From the NCBI RefSeq assembly GCF_005280275.1, contig NZ_CP040021.1, positions 955,001 through 1,019,000 on the forward strand: DNA of 64,000 nucleotides, in the 5' to 3' direction. Source of the DNA: Salinivibrio kushneri (GTDB lineage: Bacteria > Pseudomonadota > Gammaproteobacteria > Enterobacterales > Vibrionaceae). This document shows positions 8,824-18,303 of the stretch, one piece after another (positions within the stretch are counted from its first letter, which is position 1; the number at the start of each line of letters is the position of its first letter). Position numbers and translations under genes: made by a program. The notes beneath the pieces are model-generated. The model worked only from the letters and a program-made list of their open reading frames with translations. It searched no databases and was not told where the DNA came from.

Positions 8824-9369
8824 ATGAAGACGATAGAGGTTGACGACGATCTATACCGGTATATTGCCAGCCAAACTCAGCATATTGGCGAAAGCGCATC
8901 AGACATCCTGCGTCGCTTACTGCTGTCGGACTCGGCACCGCAGCCCACTCAGGCTGCGCCGACGACGCCCTCTCGTTCTAGCGGTATTGTTGTCAGTAAA
9001 GATGCTGGGCGCAGTGCGTCCGTCGATCGTGTCAAAGCGATGCGAACGTTATTGATTTCAGATGAGTTTGCGGCCCAAGAACGAGCGATTGGGCGTTTCA
9101 TGCTGATCCTCACCACCTTATACCGTGTTGACCAACAAGGATTCGCAGATGGTATGGCGCTAAAAGGGCGTACCCGTCTGTATTTTGCCGATAATCCACA
9201 AACTTTATTAGAAAGCGGCAAAACCACCAAACCCAAGCAGATTCCAGAAACACCTTTTTGGGTCATCACCAACACGAATACTGGCCGTAAGCGTCAGATG
9301 GTGGAGCAGCTTATGGAAAAAATGCAGTTCCCGAGTGATTTGACTGAGAAGGTTGTGAACGCGATTTAA
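8824..9369 (+). CDS. seqA: SeqA, negative modulator of replication initiation
   Basis: SeqA binds hemimethylated GATC sites, sequesters oriC and newly replicated DNA, and delays re-initiation. The 181-residue protein starts [16 protein letters not shown], the ribbon-helix multimerisation segment, followed by [15 protein letters not shown] variable Ser/Pro/Thr-rich linker at about 36-70 leads into the DNA-binding domain ([37 protein letters not shown]). It is followed 28 bases later by pgm, the conserved seqA-pgm pair, so both are probably one transcript. Presence of SeqA implies a Dam methylase elsewhere in the genome. Confidence 0.96.
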   Translation: MKTIEVDDDLYRYIASQTQHIGESASDILRRLLLSDSAPQPTQAAPTTPSRSSGIVVSKDAGRSASVDRVKAMRTLLISDEFAAQERAIGRFMLILTTLYRVDQQGFADGMALKGRTRLYFADNPQTLLESGKTTKPKQIPETPFWVITNTNTGRKRQMVEQLMEKMQFPSDLTEKVVNAI

Positions 9370-9397
9370 TCTATGCCACTCATGGGAGAAGAGAATT

Positions 9398-11044
9398 ATG
9401 GCAGTGCATCCTCAAGCCGGACAGCGCGCGAACCCGCAAGATTTGTGTGATATTCCGGCGCTTGTGACGCGTTTTTTCCAGACTCAACCACGTCCAGGTC
9501 ATCCGTCGCAACGTGTTGCGTTTGGGACGTCAGGCCACCGTGGAAGCGCGTTGAACACCACATTTAATCGCGACCATATTCTCGCGATTGCACAAGCAAT
9601 TTGTGATGAGCGCAGCGCGCGCGGTATTTCTGGCCCTGTCTTTGTAGGAAAAGACACTCATGCGCTTTCCGAGCCCGCCTTCGGTGCCGTGGTTGAAGTA
9701 TTAACGGCCAATCAGGTACAGGTTATTGCGCAAGCCGAGCAGGGCTATACGCCAACGCCGGGCATTTCTCAACAAATTCTGGCTTATAACCGTGATCATG
9801 CTGAGCAAGCGGATGGGATTGTGATCACCCCTTCACACAATCCGCCGCAAGATGGTGGCATCAAGTATAATCCACCTCATGGTGGCCCAGCAGAAGGCGC
9901 TATCACAAAATCGATTGAAGCACGCGCCAACGACTATATTGATGCTGGCTTAGAAGGCGTTCAACGATTGGCTATCGACGAAGCACGGGCAAGCGCTTAC
10001 TACCAGGAGCAAGACTTAGTGACGCCTTATGTCGCAGGGCTGGAGCATGTCGTTGATATCAAGGCCATTCAGGCGGCAGGATTAAAACTTGCCGTCGACC
10101 CTTTGGGGGGAGCCGGGATCCGCTATTGGCAGCAAATTGCCGCGCATTATCAACTCGATATTACCCTGATTAATGATCATGTCGACCCAACCTTTGGCTT
10201 TATGCCTCGCGATGGTGATGGCGTGATTCGTATGGATTGCTCTTCAGCATACGCCATGGCTGGACTCCTAGCGTACAAGGACGATTATGATTTGGCATTT
10301 GGTAATGATCCAGATTTCGATCGCCATGGCATTGTGACTCCGGCTGGCTTGATGAATCCTAACCACTATTTAGCGGTGTGCATCGATTATTTATTCCGTC
10401 ACCGTCCGCAGTGGTCAGCCGATTTAGGCGTGGGTAAGACCCTGGTGTCCAGTGCGATCATTGATAAGGTGGTTGGCGATCTCGCCCGTCCGCTGGTTGA
10501 AGTGCCCGTCGGCTTTAAATGGTTTGTGCCTGGCTTGAGTGAAGGAACGCTTGGCTTTGGCGGAGAAGAAAGTGCTGGCGCCTCATTCTTAACCTTTGAT
10601 GGGCAGCCATGGTCAACGGATAAAGATGGTATCATTCTTTGCTTACTGGCGGCAGAAATTCTGGCGGTAACAGGACTTACACCGCAGGCGTACTATCAGA
10701 AACTCGCCGGCAAGCATGGCGATCCAGCCTATAACCGATTACAAGCGGTTGCCAATGCAGCGCAAAAGCAGGTGCTCAGTCAGCTCAACCCCGATATGGT
10801 GACGGCAGAGACCTTAGCTGGTGATCCCATTACCGCCAAACTGACGCATGCGCCGGGCAATGGCGCTGCTATTGGCGGTTTGAAAGTGGTCACAGAATTT
10901 GGCTGGTTCGCAGCGCGCCCCTCCGGGACAGAAGATATTTACAAAATCTACTGTGAAAGCTTTAAAGGCAATGATCACTTACGTCTCATCGAGCAAGAAG
11001 CGCAACAAATTGTTGATCGTGTGTTCAATGAGCAAGGTGTTTAG
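9398..11044 (+). CDS. pgm: Phosphoglucomutase (alpha-D-glucose specific)
   Basis: Pgm interconverts glucose-1-phosphate and glucose-6-phosphate, linking glycolysis to UDP-glucose and glycogen. At 548 residues it is the size of E. coli Pgm. The phospho-serine Ser146 sits in ITPSHNPP, the magnesium loop is [10 protein letters not shown] (about 304-313), the sugar loop is GGEESAGAS, and the phosphate-binding loop near the C terminus is [19 protein letters not shown] before the ATG is a good ribosome site. The gene is the second of the seqA-pgm pair and ends in a strong terminator. Confidence 0.97.
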   Translation: MAVHPQAGQRANPQDLCDIPALVTRFFQTQPRPGHPSQRVAFGTSGHRGSALNTTFNRDHILAIAQAICDERSARGISGPVFVGKDTHALSEPAFGAVVEVLTANQVQVIAQAEQGYTPTPGISQQILAYNRDHAEQADGIVITPSHNPPQDGGIKYNPPHGGPAEGAITKSIEARANDYIDAGLEGVQRLAIDEARASAYYQEQDLVTPYVAGLEHVVDIKAIQAAGLKLAVDPLGGAGIRYWQQIAAHYQLDITLINDHVDPTFGFMPRDGDGVIRMDCSSAYAMAGLLAYKDDYDLAFGNDPDFDRHGIVTPAGLMNPNHYLAVCIDYLFRHRPQWSADLGVGKTLVSSAIIDKVVGDLARPLVEVPVGFKWFVPGLSEGTLGFGGEESAGASFLTFDGQPWSTDKDGIILCLLAAEILAVTGLTPQAYYQKLAGKHGDPAYNRLQAVANAAQKQVLSQLNPDMVTAETLAGDPITAKLTHAPGNGAAIGGLKVVTEFGWFAARPSGTEDIYKIYCESFKGNDHLRLIEQEAQQIVDRVFNEQGV

Positions 11045-11079
11045 CGAGCCGCTTCTGTGTTTCGCGGCGAGCAAAACGA

Positions 11080-11106
11080 CGCGCACTGGCAAAGTGCGCG
11101 TTTTTT
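11080..11106 (+). terminator. Terminator of seqA-pgm
   Basis: CGCGCACT and AGTGCGCG pair around GGCAA and are followed by six T residues. The opposite gene ends two bases away, so it may also help stop the DUF1853 transcript, though the leftward T tract is weak. Confidence 0.88.
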
Positions 11107-11107
11107 A

Positions 11108-11914
11108 TTAGCGAGAGGGCTGTGGCGGCATATTGGCGGGCCAGTCATTTGGCACCACGAACCAAGGTGTGAGTGAGTCGTCTAATAAGTGACAGGTTCG
11201 AGAGAGCCCCTTAAGTGAAGCTCGCTCTAGCTTGGGTAGATCCGCAAAGGCGGGCAGTGATAGCCATTGATCGCGGGCTAGTACGGCAAATTCCCTGTCT
11301 GTTGGTAATGCTTCTGGCCAACACCACCACCCACCAATGCTGTCATGATTGATGGGTAGCCAGTCTGGTAGGGGCTGCTCGCCATGATGATAATGGCGAT
11401 ACAACCTTCCTTGCACCATCAGACGCTTTTTACTCGGCTGCCAGTATGGGTATTGCTGGCAAAAGCTTGGGTGACTCGAAAGCGCCAATTGATGGTCAAG
11501 CATTCGCGCCACTTTGATATCGAGCGCATCCTTGGCATTGGGGCCTAACCAACGGTTTTCATACGCGAGGTAGAATTTTACCGCTACCTCCCAGTGCTCT
11601 AATTGACCCTGATAGTTGACTAAAAAGTCGATGGCACCTTGCGTCTTGCCGCCTTCATTAATCTGTATTTCCTCAGCTTCTAGTACCAAATGAGGGTGAC
11701 AATCAATGAGCTGACTGAGCAACCATTGATAATAAAAGCCGATACGCTTTGGTCCCGTATAGGGCGTGGGAGATGGCAGTAATGGGGGTTGCCAAAGGTG
11801 ATGAGGCACAACTGGGAAGCGCTTATCGTTGAGCAGTGAGAGCTGATTTTGTACCCAGCTAAAATCGGCGTTAATTTGGGCTTGGTTACTAAATAAGGGA
11901 TAGGTGTCACTCAT
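11108..11914 (-). CDS. DUF1853 family protein
   Basis: This is a 268-residue cytoplasmic protein of the DUF1853 family, whose function I do not know. The recognisable core is RIGFYYQWLLSQLI (about 58-71), LVLEAEEIQINEGGKTQGAIDFLV, HWEVAVKFYLAYENRWLGPNAKDALDIKVARMLDHQL and a tryptophan-rich C-terminal half. The alternation of Glu, Asp and Glu-x3-Lys in two predicted strands is loosely like a PD-(D/E)XK nuclease core, but the spacing is not canonical and I do not rely on it. The gene is single and convergent with pgm; on its other side it diverges from ybfA. Confidence 0.82.
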   Translation of the reverse strand: MSDTYPLFSNQAQINADFSWVQNQLSLLNDKRFPVVPHHLWQPPLLPSPTPYTGPKRIGFYYQWLLSQLIDCHPHLVLEAEEIQINEGGKTQGAIDFLVNYQGQLEHWEVAVKFYLAYENRWLGPNAKDALDIKVARMLDHQLALSSHPSFCQQYPYWQPSKKRLMVQGRLYRHYHHGEQPLPDWLPINHDSIGGWWCWPEALPTDREFAVLARDQWLSLPAFADLPKLERASLKGLSRTCHLLDDSLTPWFVVPNDWPANMPPQPSR

Positions 11915-12060
11915 GATGTAATTTTATTACCTTGTTAAGAGACTGTTAAAGCTAAAACGGTGGTTTCTGGGTAAAAAATCACCATTAATGTAGTAAAAAA
12001 ACAAAACGGGTGGTACACTATGCTCATATTTGCAAACTGGTCAGATGAGTGAGGATGATT

Positions 12061-12258
12061 ATGTATACACCGTTCGATAAAACCCGTGTTGTGTTACGCC
12101 GCTGTGCGGTCGTGATCGCGGGCATCACTTGCCTGCCAACACTGATTGCGCCGCCAATGGCATCGCGTATATATAGCCATTTACACCAAGTCTGGCTTAA
12201 AGACAGTACCAAGCCTGTTTGGTTGGCTGAATCGGAAAAAGCCGGCGGGTTTTTCTAG
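12061..12258 (+). CDS. ybfA: YbfA family small protein (DUF2517)
   Basis: This 65-residue protein aligns with E. coli YbfA: VVLRRCAVVIAGITCLPTLI corresponds to a hydrophobic LRR...AAGVLALPF segment, and RIYSHLHQVWLKD with STKPVWLAESEKA matches the conserved C-terminal half. One membrane-spanning helix is predicted at about 12-32. GAGG is placed six bases before ATG 12061; the frame could extend 12 bases upstream but without support. YbfA lies close to the seqA/fldA region in E. coli too. Its role is unknown; in E. coli it has been linked to envelope stress in expression studies, which I recall only vaguely. Confidence 0.8.
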   Translation: MYTPFDKTRVVLRRCAVVIAGITCLPTLIAPPMASRIYSHLHQVWLKDSTKPVWLAESEKAGGFF

Positions 12259-12312
12259 TCCGTCACTGATGAGTGGCCATATAACCGCGGAACAAATTCG
12301 TGATATTCAGTC

Positions 12313-12343
12313 AGCGGTGAGACACGGTCTCACCGCTTTTTTT
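12313..12343 (+). terminator. Terminator after ybfA
   Basis: AGCGGTGAGAC and GTCTCACCGCT pair perfectly around ACG and are followed by seven T residues. It isolates ybfA from the Nif3-like gene. Confidence 0.92.
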
Positions 12344-12399
12344 ATGTTTGCTTGTCAGGTTACACTGTTGCCATTGTCTCGCAAGTGAATGTGAATGCT

Positions 12400-13158
12400 A
12401 TGAATAATTTTGAACTGGAAGCATTGATCAACGCCGAACTAAAACCGGATAGCATTAAAGACTACAGCCCGAATGGTCTACAAGTGCAAGGGCGTGATGA
12501 GATAAAAACAATCGTCACCGGGGTGACGGCCTGCCAAGATTTGATTGACGCAGCGATTGAGCAGAACGCGGATGCCATCTTGGTGCACCATGGTTACTTC
12601 TGGCGCGGCGAACCACAGCAAATTCGCGGCATGAAGTACCAACGGATCAAGAAGTTGATTGAATACGGTATCAATCTTTACGGTTATCACTTACCGTTGG
12701 ATATTCACCCGACGCTGGGTAACAACGCGCAACTTGCCAAGCGTTTAGGCATTGAACTGCTTGGGGGACTGGAGCCTGACAATCCTGTCTCGATTCCTGT
12801 TTATGGAAAGCTTTCAACCCCCATGACGTTGGCACAGTTTGAGCAACAAGTGGCCACGGTGCTTAACCGAGCGCCCCTTGTGATTGACGGTGGCCAACAA
12901 ACGCGGATTGAAACCGTCGGTCTGTGTACCGGTGGCGCGCAAGATTTTATCGACTTGGCGGCTTCACAAGGGATGGATGCGTATCTGTCGGGTGAGATTT
13001 CTGAGCGCACGACCTTTTCGGCGCGCGAGCAGGGTGTGCATTACATCGCGGCAGGGCATCATGCGACCGAGCGTTATGGCGTGAAAGCGCTAGGGGAGTG
13101 GATTGCTCAGCAGCATGGTTTGAATGTGCACTTTATTGATATCGACAATCCAGCATGA
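12400..13158 (+). CDS. Nif3-like dinuclear metal centre protein (YbgI)
   Basis: This 252-residue protein belongs to the NIF3/YbgI family, toroidal hexamers with a dinuclear metal site whose physiological reaction is still unclear; a GTP cyclohydrolase-like role has been proposed for some members. Metal ligands are visible in ILVHHGYFWRGE (about 63-74), YGYHLPLDIHPTLGNNAQLA, and GHHATERYGVKALGEW near the C terminus. It starts MNNFELEALI, as E. coli YbgI does. The frame reaches back to TTG 12352, but that lies in the tail of the preceding terminator. The ribosome site before ATG 12400 is weak. It is convergent with gltA. Confidence 0.9.
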   Translation: MNNFELEALINAELKPDSIKDYSPNGLQVQGRDEIKTIVTGVTACQDLIDAAIEQNADAILVHHGYFWRGEPQQIRGMKYQRIKKLIEYGINLYGYHLPLDIHPTLGNNAQLAKRLGIELLGGLEPDNPVSIPVYGKLSTPMTLAQFEQQVATVLNRAPLVIDGGQQTRIETVGLCTGGAQDFIDLAASQGMDAYLSGEISERTTFSAREQGVHYIAAGHHATERYGVKALGEWIAQQHGLNVHFIDIDNPA

Positions 13159-13225
13159 CGCCTAGGCATTGAGGCTAAGTGCGATAAAAGGTAGACGCAG
13201 CCATGTGATAAACTGCCGATGATAA

Positions 13226-13254
13226 ACAAAAAGCCGCCTGTTGGCGGCTTTGTT
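13226..13254. terminator. Bidirectional terminator, Nif3-like gene / gltA
   Basis: AAGCCGCC and GGCGGCTT pair around TGTT with A residues on the left and TTTGTTG on the right. Its location between two converging genes fits a shared terminator. Confidence 0.8.
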
Positions 13255-13270
13255 GTATGACATTCGCGCC

Positions 13271-14560
13271 TTAACTGCGCTTATCCATTGGGGTAAATTC
13301 GCGCTGCGTATACCCAGTGTAAAGCTGACGCGGACGCCCAATTCGCTTGTGCGGGTCGGTATGCATCTCATTCCAGTGGGCAATCCAGCCTATGGTACGA
13401 GACATCGCGAAGATCACCGTAAACATCGATGTAGGGATCCCGATTGCTTTCAGGATAATGCCTGAATAGAAATCAACGTTCGGGTAGAGTTTCTTATCGA
13501 TAAAGTAATCATCTGACAATGCGATGCGTTCCAGCTCCATCGCTACATCTAGTAGTGGATCCTGAATTTGCAACTCGTTAAGCACCTCATGGCAGGCTTC
13601 ACGCATCACAGTTGCGCGTGGGTCATAGTTCTTGTAAACGCGATGACCAAAGCCCATCAGACGGAACGGATCGTCTTTGTCTTTCGCGCGAGCAATATAC
13701 TCAGGAATGTTATCCACATGCCCAATTTGCTCAAACATGCGCAAGCACGCTTCGTTGGCACCACCGTGTGCCGGCCCCCATAACGAGGCGATCCCAGCCG
13801 CAATACAAGCAAATGGGTTAGCCCCTGAAGAGCCTGCCAGACGTACCGTTGACGTTGATGCGTTTTGTTCGTGATCGGCATGCAGGGTAAAGATCTTATC
13901 CATTGCGCGCGCGACCACTGGGTTGACTTCATATTCCTCGCACGGGGTGGCGAACATCATATGAAGGAAGTTTTCCGCGTAATCGAGGTCATTACGTGGG
14001 TAGATAAATGGCTGTCCGATTGAGTATTTGTAACACATCGCAGCCAGTGTCGGCATTTTTGACAACAGACGGAACGCCGTGATCTCACGGTGCTGGTCGT
14101 TATTGATGTCGAGAGAATCGTGATAGAACGCGGCCAGTGCACCTACAACCCCGACCATAACGGCCATTGGGTGAGCGTCACGGCGGAAGCCGTGGAAGAA
14201 GCTCGCAATTTGCTCATGCACCATGGTGTGGCGCACGATCATTGAGCGAAACTCATTATATTGCTTCGTTGTAGGGACTTCACCGTAGAGCAGGATATAA
14301 CAGACTTCTAAATAATCAGCGTTATTGGCAAGTTGATCTATCGGGTAACCGCGGTGCAGCAATACGCCAGCGGCGCCATCGATGTAGGTGATCTGCGAGT
14401 CGCATGACCCCGTTGCGACAAAACCAGGATCAAAGGTGAAATAGCCTTCGTTTACCAGCTTGCGCACATCAATGACTTCTGGACCGACGGTGCCCTCGAT
14501 AATCGGCAGTTCGATTGGTGCTTTCCCTTCAATGTGTAGGGTAGCTTTCTTCTCTGCCAT
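13271..14560 (-). CDS. gltA: Citrate synthase (type II)
   Basis: GltA condenses oxaloacetate and acetyl-CoA to citrate, the entry to the TCA cycle. The 429-residue length is that of the hexameric, NADH-inhibited gammaproteobacterial enzyme. Catalytic histidines lie in [15 protein letters not shown] and [14 protein letters not shown], and the N-terminal zinc-free domain begins [24 protein letters not shown] lies before the ATG. It is read away from sdhCDAB across a 399-bp intergenic region, the standard gltA/sdh arrangement. Carbon and oxygen control (CRP, ArcA) is expected from relatives but I could not point to definite sites. Confidence 0.97.
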   Translation of the reverse strand: MAEKKATLHIEGKAPIELPIIEGTVGPEVIDVRKLVNEGYFTFDPGFVATGSCDSQITYIDGAAGVLLHRGYPIDQLANNADYLEVCYILLYGEVPTTKQYNEFRSMIVRHTMVHEQIASFFHGFRRDAHPMAVMVGVVGALAAFYHDSLDINNDQHREITAFRLLSKMPTLAAMCYKYSIGQPFIYPRNDLDYAENFLHMMFATPCEEYEVNPVVARAMDKIFTLHADHEQNASTSTVRLAGSSGANPFACIAAGIASLWGPAHGGANEACLRMFEQIGHVDNIPEYIARAKDKDDPFRLMGFGHRVYKNYDPRATVMREACHEVLNELQIQDPLLDVAMELERIALSDDYFIDKKLYPNVDFYSGIILKAIGIPTSMFTVIFAMSRTIGWIAHWNEMHTDPHKRIGRPRQLYTGYTQREFTPMDKRS

Positions 14561-14959
14561 AACAATCTCCTTTGTTATTTTATAATCCCATCCAGGATAC
14601 GGACTCGACCGTTGTACCGATCGGCCCCAATGATGTCAATTTTTAACCTATCGATGTGTGCGTCAGTTAATAACTTATTTGCAATGCGCGTTAAATATCT
14701 GTTGTGAGATTCCGGTCAATTTTGTACGTTTGTAATTGTCTGTTACGCCACGTATACTTTTCCGAGGTCTCTGGGCAAATCAGTATCCTAGAGCGTTTAG
14801 GGACTCAAACACCTTTCCTAAATGACGTGATCCATTCGCCAAGAATTGCAGTTATAAGCAATAAGGTACATGAAGCGCGTTACGCAGATGTTGCAGGTCT
14901 TACGCTTTGAGTACTGAGGTTCAGAGAGTGTAATAACTATAAATGCTCAATGGAGCTGA
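14561..14959. other. Divergent gltA / sdhC control region, no gene seen
   Basis: These 399 bases separate two diverging TCA operons and hold no ORF with codon or start-site support. The stretch is AT-rich. TTTAGG (14796-14801) and CCTAAA (14817-14822) form a short inverted repeat on the sdh side. Several -10-like TATA strings exist on both strands, but none has a clear -35 partner. Confidence 0.6.
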
Positions 14960-15352
14960 GTGGGCAATATCGTGAAAGAAAGAAAGTCAAGACCCGTAAA
15001 CCTCGACCTCCAGACGATTCGTTTTCCGATAACAGCGATTGCGTCTATATTGCATCGAGTGGCAGGTGTCATCACCTTTGTCTCGATCGCCATCCTCCTA
15101 TGGCTGCTTAGCCTGTCTCTCTCTTCTCCTGATGGATTTCAATCCGCTGCTGCCATTGTCGATAGCTTTTTCGTCAAATTGATCCTCTGGGGCATTTTGA
15201 CGGCGCTGGCTTATCACATTGTCGGTGGGATCCGTCATTTGATCCAAGACATGGGTTATTTTGAAGAACTGGAGTCTGGCGTGCAAAGTGCGCAGGTTGC
15301 ATTTGTTATCACTGGCGTGTTGTCTGTGTTGGCGGGGGTTTTAGTATGGTAA
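14960..15352 (+). CDS. sdhC: Succinate dehydrogenase cytochrome b556 subunit
   Basis: SdhC is one of two membrane anchors of complex II; with SdhD it holds haem b and the ubiquinone site. The protein (130 residues from this start) carries [27 protein letters not shown], including the conserved Ser-x2-His-Arg quinone/haem region, and three membrane helices (about 34-55, 71-92, 107-128). The haem-ligand histidine is in [12 protein letters not shown]. Both GTG 14960 and GTG 14972 are possible starts; GGAG is 4 bases before the first, while the second better matches relatives. Its end overlaps sdhD by 7 bases. First gene of sdhCDAB. Confidence 0.92.
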   Translation: MGNIVKERKSRPVNLDLQTIRFPITAIASILHRVAGVITFVSIAILLWLLSLSLSSPDGFQSAAAIVDSFFVKLILWGILTALAYHIVGGIRHLIQDMGYFEELESGVQSAQVAFVITGVLSVLAGVLVW

Positions 15353-15696
15353 CGAAAAACATCTCATCGGTCGGGCGCAATGGCGTGCACGACTATGTGC
15401 TGATTCGCGCCACTGCGATTCTCATCACACTTTACACACTTTATATGGTCGGTTTTGCCGTTTTTGGCCCTGAGATTACGTATGCCTCATGGACAGCGTT
15501 TTTCGGCCAGACCAGTACCAAAGTCTTTACCATGTTAGCCCTGGTCTCCGTGCTGATTCACGGCTGGATCGGAATGTGGCAAGTATTGACTGACTATATT
15601 AAGCCAGCCTTGCTGCGTGGCATGTTGCAACTTGGCGTTGTGGCCGTGCTACTGATCTACGTTTTTGCCGGTTTCTTTGTATTGTGGGGTGTGTAA
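15346..15696 (+). CDS. sdhD: Succinate dehydrogenase membrane anchor SdhD
   Basis: SdhD is the second complex II anchor, a 116-residue protein with three membrane helices (about 17-38, 55-76, 92-113). The conserved segments are the N-terminal [19 protein letters not shown] and the haem ligand region [16 protein letters not shown], in which the histidine and the Asp-Tyr pair are family hallmarks (haem and quinone contacts). Its start overlaps the end of sdhC and its stop directly abuts the GTG of sdhA, so translation is tightly coupled through the operon. Confidence 0.94.
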   Translation: MVTKNISSVGRNGVHDYVLIRATAILITLYTLYMVGFAVFGPEITYASWTAFFGQTSTKVFTMLALVSVLIHGWIGMWQVLTDYIKPALLRGMLQLGVVAVLLIYVFAGFFVLWGV

Positions 15697-17463
15697 GTGA
15701 GTATTCCAGTTCGCGAATTTGACGCAATTGTCATTGGCGCAGGCGGCGCAGGTATGCGCGCCGCACTGCAAATATCAGAGCAGGGCCTAACCTGTGCACT
15801 GTTATCTAAAGTGTTTCCAACCCGCTCTCACACCGTGTCGGCGCAGGGTGGTATTACGGTAGCACTGGGTAACTCCCACAAAGATAACTGGCAGTGGCAC
15901 ATGTACGACACGGTAAAAGGGTCAGACTACATTGGTGACCAAGACGCCATTGAGTACATGTGTAAGACGGGCCCGCAATCAGTGATTGAGCTAGAGAAGA
16001 TGGGGTTACCTTTTTCTCGGTTTGAGAATGGGTCCATTTATCAGCGTCCGTTTGGTGGCCAGTCTAAAGAGTTTGGTGGCGAGCAAGCTGCACGCACCGC
16101 GGCGGCAGCTGACCGAACCGGGCACGCACTGCTGCACACCTTGTATCAGCAAAACATTAAAAACAAGACCACCATCTTCTCTGAATGGTATGCGCTTGAT
16201 TTGGTGAAAAACCAAGACGGTGTGATTGTTGGTGCGACCGCCATGTGTATGGAAACGGGCGAGATTTGCTACTTTAAGTCCAAGGCAACGGTGCTGGCGA
16301 CAGGGGGAGCAGGTCGTATCTATCAGTCAACCACCAATGCCCACATTAATACTGGTGATGGCGTAGGGATGGCGCTGCGCGCAGGCGTGCCCATGCAAGA
16401 CATGGAAATGTGGCAATTCCACCCAACCGGCATTGCAGGCGCGGGTGTATTGGTGACAGAAGGTTGCCGCGGTGAAGGCGGTTACTTGCTCAATAAAGAT
16501 GGCGAGCGTTTTATGGAACGTTATGCGCCTAATGTTAAAGATCTCGCAGGTCGTGACGTTGTGGCGCGCTCGATGATGATCGAAATTCGAGAAGGGCGTG
16601 GTTGTGATGGGCCATGGGGACCGCACCTGAAGCTCAAGCTGGATCACTTGGGCAAAGACGTGCTTGAGTCTCGTCTTCCTGGCATTCTCGACTTGTCTCG
16701 CACCTTTGCGCATGTTGATCCTATCAAAGAGCCGATTCCGGTAATCCCAACCTGTCATTACATGATGGGAGGTATTCCAACGCAGGTGTCTGGTCAAGCG
16801 ATCAAACAAGACCCGCTCGGCAATGACATTGAAGTACAAGGTTTGTTTGCCTGTGGTGAGATTGCCAGCGTGTCTGTGCATGGTGCGAACCGCTTGGGCG
16901 GCAACTCACTGCTGGACTTGGTTGTCTTTGGCCGCGCGACCGGCCTTCATCTCGGGGAGACACTCGCCGCACAAGTAGAAGCGCGCGATGCGAGTGAGTC
17001 AGACATCGAGGCGTCCCTGGCGCGTGTTAATCGTTGGAATAGCACTCAACAGGGTGAAGATCCGGTTGAGATCCGCAAAGACTTGCAAGCTTGTATGCAA
17101 GAAAACTTCTCCGTGTTCCGAGAAGGCGAGGCCATGGAAAAAGGGCTGAAAGAGCTGAAGGAAATTCGTGAGCGACTCAAGTCGGCGCGTCTTGATGACA
17201 CGTCAACCGAGTTCAACACGCAGCGCGTCGAATGTTTGGAGCTGGAGAATTTGATGGAAACCGCGTACTCAACAGCGGTGTCAGCCCATTATCGTACTGA
17301 AAGCCGTGGCGCACATGCGCGTTTCGATTATCAAGATCGCGATGATGAGAACTGGCTATGCCACTCCATCTATAACCCAGAAACCGAAGCTATGTCGAAG
17401 CGCGACGTCAATATGGCGCCAGTGCACCGTGAGGCTTTCCCACCGAAAGTCCGCAGTTACTAA
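15697..17463 (+). CDS. sdhA: Succinate dehydrogenase flavoprotein subunit
   Basis: SdhA oxidises succinate to fumarate with covalently bound FAD on the cytoplasmic face of the membrane. The 588-residue protein has the dinucleotide fold [13 protein letters not shown] (12-24), the FAD-linked histidine in [12 protein letters not shown] (about 45), and active-site residues in [23 protein letters not shown] and the HYMMGGIPT and [13 protein letters not shown] blocks. The start codon is GTG placed immediately after the sdhD stop, with the sdhD end supplying GGGGTG as ribosome site. It precedes sdhB by 14 bases. Confidence 0.97.
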   Translation: MSIPVREFDAIVIGAGGAGMRAALQISEQGLTCALLSKVFPTRSHTVSAQGGITVALGNSHKDNWQWHMYDTVKGSDYIGDQDAIEYMCKTGPQSVIELEKMGLPFSRFENGSIYQRPFGGQSKEFGGEQAARTAAAADRTGHALLHTLYQQNIKNKTTIFSEWYALDLVKNQDGVIVGATAMCMETGEICYFKSKATVLATGGAGRIYQSTTNAHINTGDGVGMALRAGVPMQDMEMWQFHPTGIAGAGVLVTEGCRGEGGYLLNKDGERFMERYAPNVKDLAGRDVVARSMMIEIREGRGCDGPWGPHLKLKLDHLGKDVLESRLPGILDLSRTFAHVDPIKEPIPVIPTCHYMMGGIPTQVSGQAIKQDPLGNDIEVQGLFACGEIASVSVHGANRLGGNSLLDLVVFGRATGLHLGETLAAQVEARDASESDIEASLARVNRWNSTQQGEDPVEIRKDLQACMQENFSVFREGEAMEKGLKELKEIRERLKSARLDDTSTEFNTQRVECLELENLMETAYSTAVSAHYRTESRGAHARFDYQDRDDENWLCHSIYNPETEAMSKRDVNMAPVHREAFPPKVRSY

Positions 17464-17477
17464 GGGGGTCGAGAACG

Positions 17478-18188
17478 ATGAATGTTAAGTTTTCTATCTA
17501 TCGCTACAACCCAGATGTGGACAATGCGCCATACATGAAAGACTACACGCTGGATGTGCCTGAAGGGTCTGACATGATGCTGCTGGATGCGCTCATCCAG
17601 CTGAAAGAGCAAGATCCTACGTTGGCTTTCCGCCGCTCGTGCCGAGAAGGTGTCTGTGGCTCTGACGGCGTCAATATGAACGGTAAAAATGGCCTCGCGT
17701 GTATCACGCCGCTGTCGTCACTGATGGACAAGTCGGAAATCGTGATTCGCCCGCTACCTGGTCTACCGGTCGTGCGTGATCTCATCATTGATATGGGACA
17801 GTTCTATGAGAACTATGAGCGCGTCAAACCTTATCTGATGAACGATGAAACGCCACCGTCGCGAGAGAACTTGCAAGCGCCGGAAGATCGCGCTGAATTA
17901 GACGGTTTGTATGAGTGCATCATGTGTGCCTGTTGTAGTACCGCCTGCCCTTCATTTTGGTGGAACCCTGACAAGTTTGTCGGGCCAGCGGGCTTGCTTG
18001 CTGCGTACCGCTGGTTGGCGGATAGCCGTGATACAGCAACCGAAGAGCGGTTATCTGATCTAGACGACGCTTTTAGTGTCTTCCGTTGCCACGGGATCAT
18101 GAACTGTGTCAGTGTATGTCCGAAGGGGCTGAACCCAACGAAGGCAATTGGGCATATCAAGTCTATGCTGATTCAGCGCGGCGTTTAA
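17478..18188 (+). CDS. sdhB: Succinate dehydrogenase iron-sulfur subunit
   Basis: SdhB carries electrons from FAD to ubiquinone over three iron-sulfur clusters. All ligands are visible in the 236-residue protein: the [2Fe-2S] set in SCREGVCGSDGVNMNG...LAC (about 55-75), and the [4Fe-4S] and [3Fe-4S] sets in CIMCACCSTACP (about 149-160) and CHGIMNCVSVCPKGLNP (about 206-222). It starts MNVKFSIYRYNPD. GGGGTCGAGA upstream gives a ribosome site. It closes the sdhCDAB unit; a hairpin with a poor T tract follows, so readthrough into sucABCD, as in E. coli, is likely. Confidence 0.97.
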   Translation: MNVKFSIYRYNPDVDNAPYMKDYTLDVPEGSDMMLLDALIQLKEQDPTLAFRRSCREGVCGSDGVNMNGKNGLACITPLSSLMDKSEIVIRPLPGLPVVRDLIIDMGQFYENYERVKPYLMNDETPPSRENLQAPEDRAELDGLYECIMCACCSTACPSFWWNPDKFVGPAGLLAAYRWLADSRDTATEERLSDLDDAFSVFRCHGIMNCVSVCPKGLNPTKAIGHIKSMLIQRGV

Positions 18189-18218
18189 AACGCACAACCA
18201 ATAACGTAGATAAAAAAT

Positions 18219-18240
18219 GCCCCGTCCTTGGACGGGGCTT
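18219..18240 (+). terminator. Hairpin between sdhB and sucA, weak terminator or attenuator
   Basis: GCCCCGTC and GACGGGGC pair around CTTG, preceded by an A run but followed only by TTAATAA. The T tract is poor, so partial termination or RNA processing between sdh and suc is more likely than a full stop. Confidence 0.5.
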
Positions 18241-18303
18241 AATAACAGGTAACCCGGCCTCAGACCGGTGTTTGGATAAATAACTAGTGGTTAAGGGATA
18301 ACA

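Noticed and set aside
14704-14910. 68-codon frame between gltA and sdhC
   Set aside because: No ribosome site or recognisable protein; lies in a divergent promoter region.
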